Below are positions 5,925 through 7,143 of a DNA stretch of 7,143 nt, piece by piece; the stretch's first letter is position 1, and each line of letters opens with the position of its first letter. This stretch comes from Thermoplasmata archaeon. GTDB taxonomy: Archaea; Thermoplasmatota; Thermoplasmata; Thermoplasmatales; Thermoplasmataceae. The stretch lies in NCBI GenBank assembly GCA_021826795.1, contig JAKAYM010000096.1, positions 1 through 7,143 on the forward strand. The letters run 5' to 3'. Position numbers and translations under genes: made by a program. The notes beneath the pieces were generated by a model. That model was not told the DNA's origin. It searched no databases and saw nothing but the letters and a program-made list of their open reading frames with translations.

Positions 5925-6398
5925 ATGAATAGAAGGAAAAAGTTGATAATAGGGGTGATAGTAGCGGTGTTTGTAATGATGGCTTTTCTGCCAACAGTAG
6001 ATTCCATGCCAGCAAATGGAAATACTGCAAACGTGGAAACAGGGTGTGGCCATAACGGTGGATCGTGTACCTATAGGGATATACTTAATCAGCATCTCTT
6101 TAAAACACACTTTTCGGCTTACTGGAAATATAGTTGCCTTAATGGTAGCAGTGTGAAGGAGTATTCCCCATCATGGTGTTTCAATAAGAACGGTTGGGAC
6201 TTAGTTGCATGGATTCATATGGATAACGCAAAGTGGGCACATAAGAAGGCTGGTGATTGGATGGCATACGGTGATGGGCAATATCACGTTGGAATATGGT
6301 ATATATCAACCACTCAATCATTTTATTCCAGTGTAACGGTATCCCCTCATTCCTACGGGTATAGCACATTTAACACAGGCAACGGATATGTCTCTTAA
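5925..6398 (+). CDS. Small secreted cysteine-containing protein, cassette copy 2
   Basis: This 157-residue paralogue of the protein at 4234-4698 is also unrecognised. Residues 1-19 (signal peptide) are identical except Met15 to Val. After that the two diverge sharply. Cys41, Cys48 and Cys71 correspond to Cys41, Cys47 and Cys69 of the first copy, while Cys85 has no counterpart at the same place and Cys97 of copy 1 is lost. Conserved blocks are FSAYW..SCLNG (63-74), EYSP (79-82), WIHMDNAKW (96-104), MAYG...YHVGIWYI (113-127) and VTVSPHSYG (137-145). The mature part is rich in aromatic residues, His and Gly. The second membrane protein starts only 8 nt after its TAA, so translation is probably coupled. 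Retained scaffold with altered surface suggests functional diversification rather than decay. Confidence 0.82.
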   Translation: MNRRKKLIIGVIVAVFVMMAFLPTVDSMPANGNTANVETGCGHNGGSCTYRDILNQHLFKTHFSAYWKYSCLNGSSVKEYSPSWCFNKNGWDLVAWIHMDNAKWAHKKAGDWMAYGDGQYHVGIWYISTTQSFYSSVTVSPHSYGYSTFNTGNGYVS

Positions 6399-6406
6399 GA
6401 AGTCCT

Positions 6407-7143
6407 ATGGAATTTAAAAAGCACAAAAAATTATTTATTTTTATTTCGATTATTATTGTACTATTCCTTATATCTGGTAGTTTTACTATTTATGATAATT
6501 CTCTGACCTTCAAATACACAAACACAGTGAAACCTTATTCTCCGGGTAAGTATATGAACTATACAGTATGCGATGTTAAAAATTCAGGGTGTAATAATCA
6601 TATTTCAGGTTATATTAATGTAACATCCTTCAAAGATTATATTTCCATAAATACTGCATTTAAATATCTTTGCGATTATTATAGTAACGGTTCATACGCA
6701 GGCCACTCTATCTTATTTTTCAAATCGAAGGAAATCAAAATTTTGAAGAAAAATAATGACCTGTTTTTTAATAATACAGAAGTTAATTTACCATTTTTCT
6801 GGTCAGGAAAAACGTTATCTCATTATAAATCAGTATATGAAAATGTTTCATGTGTTTCACCATCAATGATTAGTAATGGAGGTATTTTTAAATACCATGC
6901 AGGAAATTATATTACCACTGCAGATACCGGGCATGTATCTAGTAATGATGAGCATGTAGTAAATAGCTCAGATAAGAATTTCGATAAGTTTGCAACATAT
7001 AACATCCTTGGTGAATGTATTTATGATGCCCATTCGAGGTTACTTGACGAAATGTGTGGAAACAATGTTATAATTAATTACATGCTCGGGCTCCATGTTG
7101 ATGTAAACGGGACATATTTCCCCCTGTCAATTAATATGGTTCT
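6407..7143 (+). CDS. Bitopic membrane protein, cassette copy 2 (runs off the window)
   Basis: A frame opens at ATG 6407 and stays open for 245 codons to the window edge. It begins MEFKKHKK, then a hydrophobic segment (about 9-27), then a polar domain related to the protein at 4738-5538. Shared blocks include FKYTN.V.PYS (35-45), SGYINVTS (67-74), FFNNTEVNLPFF (120-131), ISNGGIFKYHAGNYI (155-169) and CIYDAHSRLL..MC (204-217). It has about seven glycosylation sequons and more cysteines than copy 1 (residues 55, 62, 89, 149, 204, 217). An extra stretch of about 25 residues (172-198) precedes the Cys box and has no counterpart in copy 1. The C-terminal membrane segment should lie beyond the edge. 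It follows the secreted-protein gene by 8 nt without an obvious ribosome binding site, so coupling is likely. Function is unknown; a partner or immunity protein is possible. Confidence 0.78.
   Translation, partial: MEFKKHKKLFIFISIIIVLFLISGSFTIYDNSLTFKYTNTVKPYSPGKYMNYTVCDVKNSGCNNHISGYINVTSFKDYISINTAFKYLCDYYSNGSYAGHSILFFKSKEIKILKKNNDLFFNNTEVNLPFFWSGKTLSHYKSVYENVSCVSPSMISNGGIFKYHAGNYITTADTGHVSSNDEHVVNSSDKNFDKFATYNILGECIYDAHSRLLDEMCGNNVIINYMLGLHVDVNGTYFPLSINMV

Larger units (their letters stand above)
5728..5982. repeat. Direct repeat, copy 2 (purN relic, promoter, signal-peptide region)
   Basis: This is the partner of 3996-4291 in the same orientation. It is 255 nt against 296 because of the 41-nt deletion in the purN part. 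Its last portion, including the 69 identical nt at 5874-5942, drives and begins the second secreted protein. Divergence is greatest in the purN relic and least from the TATA region to codon 6. Confidence 0.9.

Noticed and set aside
3996..5982. The direct repeats as ends of one mobile element
   Set aside because: The repeats contain purN coding sequence and a gene start, have no terminal inverted repeats, and enclose no transposase; a cassette duplication or recombination explains them better.
5907..6110. Reverse-strand open frame of 67 codons
   Set aside because: It is antisense to the second secreted-protein gene and its promoter, has no conserved counterpart in cassette 1, and has low-complexity His/Tyr-rich content typical of a shadow frame.
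4234..6398. Direct assignment of the secreted proteins to the lactococcin 972 family
   Set aside because: Only a short Y..H.ATV-like resemblance and the operon layout agree. The membrane partner has two hydrophobic segments instead of the multi-span immunity/permease protein, so homology is not supported.

Overview
The window looks like a piece of chromosome from an acidophilic archaeon of the Thermoplasmatales (Ferroplasma/Acidiplasma/Cuniculiplasma type). The reasons are an archaeal-type CobT homologue, an SppA protease without a membrane anchor, AT-rich TATA boxes about 25-28 nt upstream of start codons (leaderless transcripts), few Shine-Dalgarno sites, and surface proteins rich in N-glycosylation sequons. 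The lineage is inferred from gene character, not from a search.

The left part (1-4105) is compact housekeeping DNA. It holds sppA (+), a CobT-family phosphoribosyltransferase (-), an ornithine cyclodeaminase/mu-crystallin family dehydrogenase (+), a LysE/RhtB-type exporter (+) and purN (-). sppA and cobT converge. The dehydrogenase diverges from cobT and sits 30 nt upstream of the exporter. The exporter and purN converge with directly abutting stop codons.

The right part (about 4106-7143) is more AT-rich accessory DNA and is the interesting region. A cassette is present twice in tandem, offset by about 1.69 kb. Each copy has a small secreted cysteine-containing protein with a strong TATA promoter (4234-4698; 5925-6398), followed by a membrane-anchored, sequon-rich protein (4738-5538; 6407 to beyond the window end). 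In copy 1 an ABC-transporter ATPase start (5528) overlaps the membrane gene, but its ATPase homology stops just before the Walker A motif. The next ~90 bp are of unknown origin, possibly an insertion-sequence remnant. Copy 2 then opens with a dead fragment of purN codons 10-37, so the duplicated unit carries the edge of its original neighbour.

The two secreted proteins share a promoter and signal-peptide block identical over 69 nt, while their mature parts have diverged strongly around a conserved scaffold (three cysteines, an SAxW...SCxNG box and a YHVGxWYI box). Secreted peptide, membrane partner and ABC ATPase in one operon, duplicated and diversified, resembles the layout of bacteriocin or secreted-effector loci. 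I recognise no characterised family here, so this is my candidate for an undescribed system.
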